Shown here: piece by piece, positions 8,487-17,199 of the stretch
Layout of the letters: each line of letters begins with the position of its first letter
Position numbering within the stretch: position 1 is the first letter of the stretch
Notes under the pieces: model-generated
What the model was told of the DNA's origin: nothing
Databases searched by the model: none
Seen by the model: the letters and a program-made list of their open reading frames with translations, nothing else
Made by a program: the position numbers and the translations under genes
Assembly: GCF_034044635.1 (NCBI RefSeq)
Contig: NZ_JAXCLX010000001.1
Coordinates: forward strand, 1,922,001-1,986,000
Reading direction: 5' to 3'
DNA from: Dongia rigui
GTDB taxonomy: Bacteria > Pseudomonadota > Alphaproteobacteria > Dongiales > Dongiaceae
DNA: 64,000 nt

Positions 8487-9577
8487 TACTGCGCCGCCAC
8501 TTCGACACGGCCGCTGGCGACCTTGTTGCCGGCAGCGTCATAGCGCGGCCAGTAATCCTCAAGGCCCAGTTCCTTCAGCGCCGTCTCGAGATATTTCGGC
8601 GCCAGCCAGCTGTCGATATCGACATCCTTCTTGATGAGGCCGTATTGCTTGGCCTTCGCGGCTTTCTCCTTGTAACGCGCAACGATGAAGTCATCGATCA
8701 CCGCGGTGTTGCGGCGCGCCAGGGGTTGGCCGTCGAAATCCTCGGCAAAGCTTTCCGCCGGCACGCCGGATTTGGCCCAGGCATCGAATACGGCCTGACG
8801 ATTGGCCTCGTCCGAGCCCCAGGCTGCCGCCTTCACAAAGGCCGTGGTGATGCGCTGGGTGAGGTCGGGATGCTTCTGCTCGAATTCGGTGGTGACGAAG
8901 ATTGCCGAATTGGTGCCGAAGATCGGCTTATCCTTCTTCGAGGCGTAGACGATCTTGACGATGCCGCGCTTGGCGAGGTCGAGATATTCCTCGCCGCCGA
9001 AGGAAGCATCGACATTGCCGGCCGCCAGCGCTGCCGTCGCATCACCGGTGGTGAGGCTGACGAACTTGATATCCTTTTCGGTGAGCTTATGGGCTTCCAG
9101 CACGGCATCGGTCGCGATCTGCAGGTTGGTGCCGCGGAACTGCGCCACCTTCTTGCCTTTCAGGTCGTCGATGCTGTCGATGTCCGCATTCGGCGCCACG
9201 GCGAGATAGAGCGAGCCACGCTCCGACGCCGGCAGCAGGAATTTGGTATCAAGGCCACGCGAGCGGCCGACGATCGACGGCAGATCGCCAAGGCCCGCGG
9301 CAATGTCGAGCTTCTCGGCGGCCAGCGCTTCATTCAGTTCCGGACCGGCGCCGCGAAAGTAGGTCCATTCAATCTTGATGTCCTTGTCGTTCTGGAATTC
9401 CTTTTCCAGATACTCGCCGACGCGCGCGACACTCACCGAATCGCCATAGCCATAGGGGCGGTTGTCGACGCCGACACCGGGATAACCGACACGGATGGTG
9501 AGCTCCTCGGCGGCCGCCGATCCGGCGATGAGCGAGCTAAGGCCCAGGGCCAGGATAGCGAGATGCTGCAACTTCAT
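8486..9577 (-). CDS. ABC transporter substrate-binding protein, SsuA/NMT1-like
   Basis: Periplasmic binding protein of 363 residues. The ATG at 9577 is chosen because GGAG sits nine bases upstream and because the protein then opens with a good Sec signal peptide (MKLQHLAILALGLSSLIAGSAAAEE); the open frame reaches back to 9682 without support. The mature protein shows the sulfonate/nitrate-type pattern: TIRVGYPGVG, LAAEKLDIAAGLGDLPS, DLKGKKVAQFRGTN and VDASFGGEEY. Immediately followed by two permeases and an ATPase. With the two oxygenase genes upstream, aliphatic sulfonates or sulfate esters are the likely cargo (inference). Confidence 0.88.
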   Translation of the reverse strand: MKLQHLAILALGLSSLIAGSAAAEELTIRVGYPGVGVDNRPYGYGDSVSVARVGEYLEKEFQNDKDIKIEWTYFRGAGPELNEALAAEKLDIAAGLGDLPSIVGRSRGLDTKFLLPASERGSLYLAVAPNADIDSIDDLKGKKVAQFRGTNLQIATDAVLEAHKLTEKDIKFVSLTTGDATAALAAGNVDASFGGEEYLDLAKRGIVKIVYASKKDKPIFGTNSAIFVTTEFEQKHPDLTQRITTAFVKAAAWGSDEANRQAVFDAWAKSGVPAESFAEDFDGQPLARRNTAVIDDFIVARYKEKAAKAKQYGLIKKDVDIDSWLAPKYLETALKELGLEDYWPRYDAAGNKVASGRVEVAAQ

Positions 9578-9697
9578 GACATGACTCCTTTGTTGCCGCG
9601 ATGCGTTTGCCTCGCGGAGATAGGCTGTGATGGAAATGGGAATGAGGGCGGCGGGCGGCTTAGCTACATCGGTGCTGATCACGGATCATGACGGCAC

Positions 9698-10627
9698 CTA
9701 TTCCGCGGCCTGACGCGCCGGCCCGCCGATGATACGGGTCACCGAGCGCCGGCCATCGATGCTGATCGGCACGTCACCGGCGACCGTCGAGCGGCGCACG
9801 ATGCGGTTCTGCTCGCCGTAATCGTTGAGCGCGTAATGCTGTGTCGCCTGATTGTCCCAGATCGCGACATCGCCCTTGCGCCACGACCAGCGCACCGTGT
9901 TTTCCAGGCGGATCACATGGTCCTGCAGCAGGTCGAAGAGATGGGCCGAATCGGCTTGCGAATGACCAACGAAACGCTGGATGAAATAGCCCAGCACCAG
10001 CACCTTCTCGCCGGTGTCCGGATGGATGCGGACCACGGGATGCTCGGTCTCATAGGTCGTCGATGCGAACACATCCTGATAATGCTTGCGTTCGGCATCG
10101 GTCGCCTTCGGGCGCTGTGCGGCGTAATCGTATCGGTTGGAATGCACCGCCCACAGGGTGTCGGCGAGCGCCTTCAACTGCGGTGTCAGATCCGCGTAAC
10201 CGGCGGCGGTATTGGCCCAGACCGTGTCACCGCCATAAGCCGGAATCTCGACCGCGCGCAGGATCGAATATTTGGGATAGGCATCGACGAAGGTCACATC
10301 CGTGTGCCACTGATCCGCCTTGCCGTTGCCACGCGCGGCATCGAGTTCCAAGATCGCCGTCGACCCATCGCGCACTTTTTCGGTCGGATGCGGCACCAGA
10401 TCGCCGAGCAGTTTGGCAAAACCTTCCTGGGCCGCATCGTCGAGGTGATGCTGATCGCGAAAGAAAATCACCCGGTGCTGACGCAGGGCGGCACGGATCC
10501 CGGCCACGTCTTCGGCCTTCAAATCGGGGCCGATCTTGAAATCCTGGACTTCGGCACCGATGCGGCCGGCGACCCGGCGCAGTTTCAGGGCATTCTCGTT
10601 GACGGCTTCCTTGAGGGCGACGCTCAT
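9698..10627 (-). CDS. TauD/TfdA-family Fe(II)/2-oxoglutarate dioxygenase
   Basis: Cytosolic 309-residue non-haem iron dioxygenase. The metal triad is visible as H108 and D110 in WHTD (107-110) and H264 in ATQHYALND, with the 2-oxoglutarate-binding Arg in NRIVRRSTV near 275-279. Family members hydroxylate taurine (TauD), alkyl sulfates (AtsK) or related compounds and release sulfite or sulfate. The ATG at 10627 follows AGGAGA; an in-frame GTG precedes it by one codon. It lies 29 bases after the flavin monooxygenase stop and upstream of the importer, supporting a role in sulfur scavenging; the substrate itself is not determined. Confidence 0.88.
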   Translation of the reverse strand: MSVALKEAVNENALKLRRVAGRIGAEVQDFKIGPDLKAEDVAGIRAALRQHRVIFFRDQHHLDDAAQEGFAKLLGDLVPHPTEKVRDGSTAILELDAARGNGKADQWHTDVTFVDAYPKYSILRAVEIPAYGGDTVWANTAAGYADLTPQLKALADTLWAVHSNRYDYAAQRPKATDAERKHYQDVFASTTYETEHPVVRIHPDTGEKVLVLGYFIQRFVGHSQADSAHLFDLLQDHVIRLENTVRWSWRKGDVAIWDNQATQHYALNDYGEQNRIVRRSTVAGDVPISIDGRRSVTRIIGGPARQAAE

Positions 10628-10656
10628 CACTCTCTCCTGTGGCTGTGTTGTTGCGG

Positions 10657-12024
10657 CTATTCGGCGGCGCGGCGCGATGTCGGTCGCGCCGCGTGACGGG
10701 GAAAAGGCAGGCCTAGATTCTCGCGCAAAGTCCGGCCTTCATATTCGCTCCGGAACAGGCCGCGACGGCGCAGTTCAGGCAGCACCAATTCGATGAAGTC
10801 GGTGAGGCCGCCCGGCACGGTCGGCGGCATGACGTTGAAGCCATCGGCACCGCCATTGAGGAATCGCTCCTCCAGCGCATCGGCGATCTGGACCGGCGTG
10901 CCGACCAGTTGCCAATGGCCACGGGCGCCGGCGATGCGCAGATAAAGCTCGCGGATGCTTAAATTCTCGCGCCGCGCCAGATCGACGAAGAGCTGCTGCC
11001 GGCTCTTGCTGGCATTTGATTCGGGAAGATCCGGCAGCGGCCCATCGACCGGATAGACGGAAAGGTCGAAATTGCCGATATAGGTGGAGAGCAGCGCCAA
11101 GCCCACCTCCGGATGGATGAGGTCTTGCAGCGCCGCGAATTTATCCTGCGCCTCGGCTTCGCTGCGCCCCACCACCGGAAAGACACCGGGCATGACCTTG
11201 AGATCATCGGGGTTGCGCCCGTAGCGCGGCAGCCGGGCCTTCAGATCGCTGTAGAAGGCTTGCGCGTCCTGGAGCGTTCGCTGCGCCGTGAACACCACCT
11301 CGGCCGTGCGGGCGGCGAGCTCCTTGCCCACCTCGGACGATCCCGCCTGAACGAGAACCGGGTGACCCTGCGGCGAGCGCGCCACATTGAGCGGGCCGCG
11401 CACCTCGAAATAGGTACGTTTGTGATGCAGGACATGAAGCTTTGCCGGGTCGAAGAAGCGCCCGCTTTCCTTGTCGCGCAGGAAGGCGTCATCCTCCCAG
11501 CTGTTCCACAGCCCCAGCACGACATCGGCGAATTCGTTGGCGCGCGCATAGCGGGCCGTATGCTGCAGGTCGCGCGGATTGAAATTCTGTGCCTCGATCC
11601 CATCGGAGGAGGTGACGAGGTTCCATCCCGCCCTGCCCTCGCTCAATTGATCGAGCGAAGCGAAATAGCGCGCGAGGTTGAAGGGTTCGGTAAAGCTGGT
11701 CGAGGCGGTCGCCACCAGGCCAATGCGTGTCGTCACGGCGGAAAGCGCCGAGAGCAGCGTGATCGGCTCGAAGCCGTTCGACCATTCATCGACCCGGCTC
11801 AAGGCGGCGACATTGCTTTCGCCGACGCCGACGCCGTCGGCAAGAAAGATGAGGTCGAACTTCGCCGCTTCCGCCGCCTTGGCAAAGGCCACACGGTATT
11901 GGAAATCGGTGGTGGCTTTTGCCGAGACGTCCGGGTGCCGCCAGGCCGCCACGTGATGACCGCCGGGATACATGAAGGCCCCCAGCTTCATCTGCCGCTT
12001 CGCCGTGTTCGCCCGCTCGCTCAT
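10657..12024 (-). CDS. NtaA/SnaA/DszA-family flavin-dependent monooxygenase
   Basis: Luciferase-like reduced-FMN monooxygenase of 455 residues. Family features are the opening KLGAFMYPGGHHVAAWRHPD, FDLIFLADG, EPITLLSALSAVTTRIGL, GWNLVTS and the late GADGFNVMPPTVPGGL. Members of the group desulfonate or cleave dibenzothiophene sulfone (DszA), nitrilotriacetate (NtaA) and other compounds using FMNH2 supplied by a separate reductase; no reductase gene is seen nearby. First gene of the operon that continues to 6083. The gap upstream (12025-12195) should hold the operon promoter, which I could not resolve. Confidence 0.87.
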   Translation of the reverse strand: MSERANTAKRQMKLGAFMYPGGHHVAAWRHPDVSAKATTDFQYRVAFAKAAEAAKFDLIFLADGVGVGESNVAALSRVDEWSNGFEPITLLSALSAVTTRIGLVATASTSFTEPFNLARYFASLDQLSEGRAGWNLVTSSDGIEAQNFNPRDLQHTARYARANEFADVVLGLWNSWEDDAFLRDKESGRFFDPAKLHVLHHKRTYFEVRGPLNVARSPQGHPVLVQAGSSEVGKELAARTAEVVFTAQRTLQDAQAFYSDLKARLPRYGRNPDDLKVMPGVFPVVGRSEAEAQDKFAALQDLIHPEVGLALLSTYIGNFDLSVYPVDGPLPDLPESNASKSRQQLFVDLARRENLSIRELYLRIAGARGHWQLVGTPVQIADALEERFLNGGADGFNVMPPTVPGGLTDFIELVLPELRRRGLFRSEYEGRTLRENLGLPFPRHAARPTSRRAAE

Positions 12025-12195
12025 CCCGAACCCTCTTGCTGATCACGCCCGCCATCGTGGTGGGGCGGCGATCATCAAGCACCCTTTCGGCGGTTTCGGA
12101 AAAGCGAGCAATTCTGGCCGAGGTCGCGAGTAAAACTGCGCCTTGGCACTTACGCGCGCGATGAGGAATCCTCAAGCCTGCAGCAGGTACTGCTG

Positions 12196-13101
12196 CTAGA
12201 GCCGCGTCACCTTGAAGCCCCGTTGCTGCAGGAAATTCTGCAATGAATCGGCACCTGTGAGATGTGCCGCACCCACGGCGACGAAATGCGTGCCGCCATC
12301 TTTGGCAAGGCTGCCGAGGCGTTCCGCCCAGGCCTTGTTGCGGTCGCCGAGCAGCAGCTTGCGCAGGCGCCGGTCACTCACCGCCATGTCTTCCTGCTTC
12401 AAGAGGGTGTTGAGCGCATCGACATCGCCGGCAAGCCAGGCGCCCGCCAATTGATCGAGCTGGGCCGCCCCTTCCGCGCCATGATCGAGCGTCTGGGTCA
12501 GCAAGGTCAGCTCGACCTGCGGGGGCAGGTCGGCGAAGAAGCGCATCTGCTGCTCCGTCGTCTCCAGCCCCATCACCGGCTTGTCGGCAACCTTCGCGTC
12601 GGCCAGCAGCTGCCGATCGACGCCCATCTCGGGGTTATAGCCCGCAGCCATCATCGGCGCCTTGCCCAGTTGCAGGGCGGCAAGCCAGGGCCGCAGGGAT
12701 TCGAAGGCGACCGGCGGAATCCCGGCCTTGGCCGCCGCCGCGCGCAGCTTCTGGCGCTCAGCCGGCGTCAACTTGGTCGACAGCGGATGCGCCGGGTCCT
12801 TGCCATATTTCCACAGCAGCTTTTCGTCGAGCCCGCCTTTGGCCGCATCATCGAGTTCCAGCCACAGCGTGCTGCTGCTGTCGAAAGCGGTCTTGATCTT
12901 GGCGGCGCGCCAATCGGCATCGGGTTTGAGGAGATGCACGGTGCCAAAAAGATAGATCGTGGCATTGCCGCTTTTGGCCACCCACAAGGCGGGTTCGGCC
13001 GCCGCGGTGCCGATGAAGGGCAGGAAGGCCAGCAGGCCCAGAGCCGCGCGGCGCAGCGCCTGCACGATATATCCACCCAAGCTATCCACTGCAGGCCTCA
13101 T
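12196..13101 (-). CDS. TraB/GumN-family protein, exported
   Basis: 301-residue protein of the TraB/PrgY/GumN fold, a putative metallo-hydrolase group of mostly unknown substrate. An N-terminal hydrophobic stretch (ALGLLAFLPFIGTAAAEPAL) looks like a signal peptide. Conserved motifs are YLFGTVHLLKPD near residue 52 (the GxxH motif) and HFVAVGAAHLTGADSL near the C-terminus (second GxxH), plus PEMGVDRQL in the middle. It is followed 171 bases later by the oxygenase operon on the same strand, probably as a separate unit. Confidence 0.85.
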   Translation of the reverse strand: MRPAVDSLGGYIVQALRRAALGLLAFLPFIGTAAAEPALWVAKSGNATIYLFGTVHLLKPDADWRAAKIKTAFDSSSTLWLELDDAAKGGLDEKLLWKYGKDPAHPLSTKLTPAERQKLRAAAAKAGIPPVAFESLRPWLAALQLGKAPMMAAGYNPEMGVDRQLLADAKVADKPVMGLETTEQQMRFFADLPPQVELTLLTQTLDHGAEGAAQLDQLAGAWLAGDVDALNTLLKQEDMAVSDRRLRKLLLGDRNKAWAERLGSLAKDGGTHFVAVGAAHLTGADSLQNFLQQRGFKVTRL

Positions 13102-13166
13102 CCGCCGGGAGAAAACGAACGGCTTATATGGAGGCTGCGCTCAGCTTTGCCAAGGGCAGAGGGGTG

Positions 13167-14819
13167 TCAATCGAGGTGCCGCCAGCGCCGCACCACGTCG
13201 ACGAGGTCTTCGGCCTGCATCTGGTCCTGCTGCCAGGCGGTGCCAAAGGGTGCCGTGCCGGAGCGCGGGCGGTGTTCTTCCGCCAGGCGATCGAAATCGA
13301 TGCGGGTCGGCAGGGGCACACCCTCGCCGACCGCAATTGCCTGGCCGTTGCGCAAGGAGGCGAGTTCGCCCATCAGACCCTGGCTCGATTCAGGGAGTGC
13401 CGCTGCCAGGAATTCCTGGTCCTTCTGGCTGGTCATGCGCAAGGCGAAGATCGTGCTGCATTGGGAGAGCACGGTCGTTGCCAGTTCCGACGGACGCTGG
13501 CTGATGAGGCATAGCGAGACACCGTATTTGCGCCCTTCCTTGGCGATGCGCGAGAGGGCCCGCTTGGTCGGCTCGAACCCGGCATGGATATCGGCCGGGG
13601 CATAGCGGTGGGCTTCTTCGCAGACAAGGAGCACTGGCGCCTTCTGTTCCGACCACAGCGCGAAATCGAAGCTCATGCGGCTGAGCAGCGAGACGACGAC
13701 GTTCAAGATCTCAGATGGCACGCCCGAAGTATCGAGCACCGTGATCGGCTTGCCACCGACCGGCACACGGAAAAGGCGGCCCAGGATCTTGGCCATGCTG
13801 TCACGCGTCACCAATCCTTGCAGCGCCGCCGAATTGCCGGCACCTGGAAACATGAAGGCAAGGCGCCGGTCCGCCTGCATGTGCTGGAAGCGTTCCTTGA
13901 TGCGATGATAGGCGGCGGCATCGGCCGGACGATCGAGTTTTCCTAAGATTCCATCGATGATCTTTCCGATATCGGAGAGGCGATAGGGCACCGGCGTGTC
14001 GATCGTGATCTGCGCTGCTGCCTCGGGACTTTGCGCCAGATTGCGCTTGGCCTGCGTCACCACCTGGTTAAGCAGCACCGCATCGGCATCGGGCTGGGGT
14101 GAGCCGGTACCGATCACCATCTCGCGCAGTTCCTCGAAATTGAGCAGCCAGTAGGGGAGTTCGAGGTCTTGCGGCGTCACCACCTCCGCCTGGTCCTTGA
14201 AGGCGGTGGCGTATTCGTCATGCGGATCCAGCATGATGACGTGGGCGAATTGGTGCTGGCTCAGGATCGCGCGCAGGATGGTGACGAGCGCGCAGGATTT
14301 GCCGGCCCCCGTCGTCCCCAGCACGGCGAAATGCTTGCCGAGCAACTCGCTCGGCATGATCTCCGCCGGGATGTTAGGGTCCTGGTGCAATGAGCCGATG
14401 CGGGCGCTGCGCTGATGAGCGGCGGCGCGCCGGGTGAAGACACGCCTTAGATCATCGCTGGTCGCCCGCGCCAGGACATCGTCGAGCCCCGGATAAGCGG
14501 TGACACCGCGCTGGAAGGGTGCCTCGTCGCCAGCGCGGTGGTTGATCTCGCCGACCATTTCGATCTCGGCCTTGCGCAGCTCGCTGGTCTGGCCGGGATG
14601 TTCGATGCCGATTGCGGTCACGAAGCCGAAGACGGTCGTATGTTCGGTCACGATCTTCACCAGTTCGCCGATATAAGGGCCCCGCCCGCCATGTCCGCTG
14701 GCATTGTCCGGCAGCAGCAGGCCGGTCACCCGCGCCCCGGCAACTGCCATCACCTTGCCCAGCGCACTGCTTGCCGCAGTTGATCTGAGATCGACCGTGT
14801 TGGCGGAAAGTGAGGTCAT
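13167..14819 (-). CDS. herA: HerA-type hexameric DNA-pumping ATPase (DUF87)
   Basis: 550-residue ATPase of the FtsK-HerA family. A HAS-barrel-like N-terminal domain (residues about 20-120) is followed by Walker A GTTGAGKS at 168-175, MLDPHDEY, Walker B LLVCEEAHRYAP near residue 400 and the arginine-finger region ISQRPSELATTVLSQC. HerA usually works with the nuclease NurA in end resection, or with defence nucleases; neither is visible next to it, and its neighbours are nudC and a TraB/GumN gene. Function is therefore inferred only from the ATPase core. Confidence 0.85.
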   Translation of the reverse strand: MTSLSANTVDLRSTAASSALGKVMAVAGARVTGLLLPDNASGHGGRGPYIGELVKIVTEHTTVFGFVTAIGIEHPGQTSELRKAEIEMVGEINHRAGDEAPFQRGVTAYPGLDDVLARATSDDLRRVFTRRAAAHQRSARIGSLHQDPNIPAEIMPSELLGKHFAVLGTTGAGKSCALVTILRAILSQHQFAHVIMLDPHDEYATAFKDQAEVVTPQDLELPYWLLNFEELREMVIGTGSPQPDADAVLLNQVVTQAKRNLAQSPEAAAQITIDTPVPYRLSDIGKIIDGILGKLDRPADAAAYHRIKERFQHMQADRRLAFMFPGAGNSAALQGLVTRDSMAKILGRLFRVPVGGKPITVLDTSGVPSEILNVVVSLLSRMSFDFALWSEQKAPVLLVCEEAHRYAPADIHAGFEPTKRALSRIAKEGRKYGVSLCLISQRPSELATTVLSQCSTIFALRMTSQKDQEFLAAALPESSQGLMGELASLRNGQAIAVGEGVPLPTRIDFDRLAEEHRPRSGTAPFGTAWQQDQMQAEDLVDVVRRWRHLD

Positions 14820-15081
14820 GAAATTCCCTGCTTGGCTGAGACTGAGGAAGATCGCGGCCTGCGCGCTTTAGCAGTGAAACTGACGCAACAGCAAGCGCGC
14901 GCATTTAAGCTCTATTTGTTGAAAACACATAGTGCTGTGTCGCTCGGACGCGCCCGGGCAATCGTCGCCTGATATAGCAGACATTTTACCCACAATTTGC
15001 GGCAGACGCACAGGGGCCGCAACTATAGGCTGCGGAAAAAGCGCACACCGCTGCTGTCGTGCTGCAGACCGAGGGCGGCCG
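14820..15081. other. Intergenic region between nudC and herA
   Basis: About 260 bases with no supported gene. It contains an AT-richer stretch (TCTATTTGTTGAAAACACATAG near 14911) that could serve the herA promoter on the minus strand. No hairpin or repeat was recognised. Confidence 0.4.
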
Positions 15082-15981
15082 TTACAGCCTGACCCAATCC
15101 TCGATCAGCCGGCGCGAAATGGAATCGGCGCGCGGCAGACGGAACTGGTCATTCTCCGGCGAATTGAGGAGATCCATGCGCGTCATCCATTGCGCCGATT
15201 CGATCTCGCCATCATGAAGATCGAATGCTTCGCTGTCGGATTCCGCCGTGAAGCCCAGCATCAAGGATGCCGGGAAAGGCCAGGGCTGCGAACCGAAATA
15301 GCGGATGCTGTGGACGCGCAGACCCACTTCCTCGAATACTTCGCGTGCCACCGCATCTTCCAGGCTCTCGCCGGGCTCGACGAAACCCGCCAGCACCGAA
15401 TGCATGCCGGGATTCCACATGCCTTGCCGCGCCATCAAGATCCTGTTGCCGCAGGTCACGCGCATGATGACGGCAGGATCGGTGCGCGGAAATTGCACCG
15501 TGGCGCAATCGCGGTTCATGCATTGCCGCTGATGGCCGGCGGCCTTTGCCTCGGTGGGTGATCCGCACACACCGCAGAAGCGGTGCCGCTGGTGCCAATA
15601 GGCGAGCCCGCGCGCATAGGCCATCAAGGCGCCGTCACGTTGCGGCAGCAAGGGACCGATACCGCGCAGTTCCTGGAAATCGCCCAGCGCCGTCGCGGCA
15701 TCTTCATCCAGCACCGAAAGATCGACGGCAAAATGCGCCACCTCGCCATCGACACCCAGCAGAATCACCGTTTCCGCCCGCGCAATGAGATCTGCTTGTG
15801 TGACAGGATCGAGATGCCTGAGATGCGGCTCGGTTGGCGCGTCGACCAAATGGCGCAGACGCCAGACTGGATAGAAGCGACTGTTGGGGTCGCTCAGCCG
15901 GGCTCTCAGCCAGCTCTGGTCCTCACGCCGCTGTGCGCTGCGATCGAAATCCCCATTGGCGTAGAAGTAATTTTGCATCAT
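15082..15981 (-). CDS. nudC: NAD(+) diphosphatase / RNA-decapping Nudix hydrolase NudC
   Basis: Cleaves NADH and removes NAD caps from RNA, 299 residues. The zinc ribbon is complete (CGVCGSP ... CMNRDC), the Nudix box reads GFVEPGESLEDAVAREVFEEVG, and it is followed by the SQPWPFPASLM motif that separates NudC from other Nudix enzymes. Two adjacent ATG codons occur at the start (15981 and 15978). It is divergent from the exported DUF6134-like gene, with about 200 bases between them. Confidence 0.95.
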   Translation of the reverse strand: MMQNYFYANGDFDRSAQRREDQSWLRARLSDPNSRFYPVWRLRHLVDAPTEPHLRHLDPVTQADLIARAETVILLGVDGEVAHFAVDLSVLDEDAATALGDFQELRGIGPLLPQRDGALMAYARGLAYWHQRHRFCGVCGSPTEAKAAGHQRQCMNRDCATVQFPRTDPAVIMRVTCGNRILMARQGMWNPGMHSVLAGFVEPGESLEDAVAREVFEEVGLRVHSIRYFGSQPWPFPASLMLGFTAESDSEAFDLHDGEIESAQWMTRMDLLNSPENDQFRLPRADSISRRLIEDWVRL

Positions 15982-16178
15982 CTGAATTCGTTAACTCGGC
16001 CGGTCGGTTTGACTGGCATGTTTTGCGGACAATCCGCCCAAATGTGATTGCCCACACTTGACCTATTTTGTGTTCGGTCACATTTACCTTAACGCGCCGT
16101 TTGCCATATTTGACCTTTCCAAGACTTCGGAAGATCATGCCGTGGCGATCACCAAACAACAGGGTTGCTATACTTGAC

Positions 16179-16913
16179 ATGAGTGTTTCGCGTCGGCAAT
16201 TGCTCTCGATCGTTTTGCCCCATGCGCTGGCTGCAACCGCCTGCGCCGCTCTGCTCATGCCGGCGGCGACATTGGCCGATTCCACCACCAACACGCAATC
16301 GGCCTCGGCCGATGCCGGTTTCCCGTTCGCGCCGCCGCGCGGTCGCTTCATCTATACCATCACCCGCGACGGTGACCCGATCGGTACGCAAAAGCTCGAC
16401 TTCGTCTCAGACGGCGCCAATCAGCTGACCGTCATCACCGATGTCGAGATCGACGTGCGCATGCTGGGCTTGAGCTTTTATAAATTCACCCAGCACACCG
16501 AGGAGCGCTGGCAGAATGGCGCCCTGCAATCGCTGGCCTCGAGGACGATCGATGACGGCGAACAGCGCATCGTCGATCTCGTGCGCAAGGGCGATCGGCT
16601 GACCGGCAAATACAACGAGAAGAAGCGCGACGTGCCGGCCGACCTCATTCCCTCGACGTTGTGGCATCCCGACGCCATCAAGCAAAGTGTCGTGCTCGAC
16701 ACCGTCCGCGCCCGCCAGCATCAGGTTAAAGTCGCCGATAAGGGCGAGGTGGCCGTGGTGCTGCCCGCCGGTCAGGTCGAGGCGCGGCATTATGCCTTTA
16801 CCGGCGAGCTCAACCGCGACGTCTGGTATGACGCTCTCGGCATCATCGTGCAGGCGGAAATGAAGGCCAAGGACGGCTCGATCATTCGCCAGCAATTGCT
16901 CGACCGCCCATAA
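16179..16913 (+). CDS. DUF6134-like exported protein of unknown function
   Basis: 244 residues from the ATG at 16179, which opens MSVSRRQLLSIVLPHALAATACAALLMPAATLAD, a signal peptide with a twin-arginine-like SRRQLL motif. An upstream in-frame ATG at 16137 has a closer purine-rich stretch and remains possible. The mature part is predicted to be mainly beta-strand (GRFIYTITRDGDPIGTQKLDF, YKFTQHTEERWQNG, RDVWYDALGIIVQAEMKAKDG), the pattern of the DUF6134 group of periplasmic proteins. No catalytic motif is visible. The name rests on recalled resemblance, so treat as moderate. Confidence 0.6.
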   Translation: MSVSRRQLLSIVLPHALAATACAALLMPAATLADSTTNTQSASADAGFPFAPPRGRFIYTITRDGDPIGTQKLDFVSDGANQLTVITDVEIDVRMLGLSFYKFTQHTEERWQNGALQSLASRTIDDGEQRIVDLVRKGDRLTGKYNEKKRDVPADLIPSTLWHPDAIKQSVVLDTVRARQHQVKVADKGEVAVVLPAGQVEARHYAFTGELNRDVWYDALGIIVQAEMKAKDGSIIRQQLLDRP

Positions 16914-16977
16914 CCTGCCGCCAATAGCCTGAATCACTTGGATAATCCTGCAGCGCTCTGGTGCGGCGATTCGGGGG

Positions 16978-17008
16978 TTGCGCAAGGGTGGGCGGTATTT
17001 GCTATAAG
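16978..17008 (+). promoter_or_regulatory. Putative sigma-70-type promoter of the SRP RNA
   Basis: TATAAG at 17003-17008 lies eight bases before the first paired base of the SRP RNA at 17016, as expected for a -10 element. A TTGCGC at 16978-16983 is a possible -35, although the 19-base spacer is long. Confidence 0.55.
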
Positions 17009-17015
17009 CTGCCCC

Positions 17016-17111
17016 GGGAGGTTGGTGGCGGACGTTTGTCTCGCCAACCCGGTCAGGTCCGGAAGGAAGCAGCCGTAACGAGTTCTCAGGCGGGTCGTTT
17101 GCCAGCCTCCC
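17016..17111 (+). ncRNA. ffs: Small signal recognition particle RNA (4.5S type)
   Basis: Bacterial small SRP RNA of about 96 bases. The terminal stem is GGGAGGTTGG (from 17016) with CCAGCCTCCC (to 17111), and the apical domain carries the universally conserved GGTCAGGTCCGGAAGGAAGC followed by AGCCGTAACG, the Ffh-binding symmetric and asymmetric loops. It pairs with Ffh to target membrane proteins to SecYEG. Its position directly upstream of dnaX-ybaB-recR matches many proteobacterial genomes. Confidence 0.95.
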
Positions 17112-17199
17112 ACCTTTCACACACTGCACCCATTCCATTCATTAAGATCGCTAGCTTCCGGTCGCGTTTTTTTGTACGACCTCAGGGAGCATTTTTCCT

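Noticed and set aside
17137-17175. T-run after the SRP RNA as an intrinsic terminator
   Set aside because: There is a T7 run, but I could not find a convincing GC-rich stem immediately before it.
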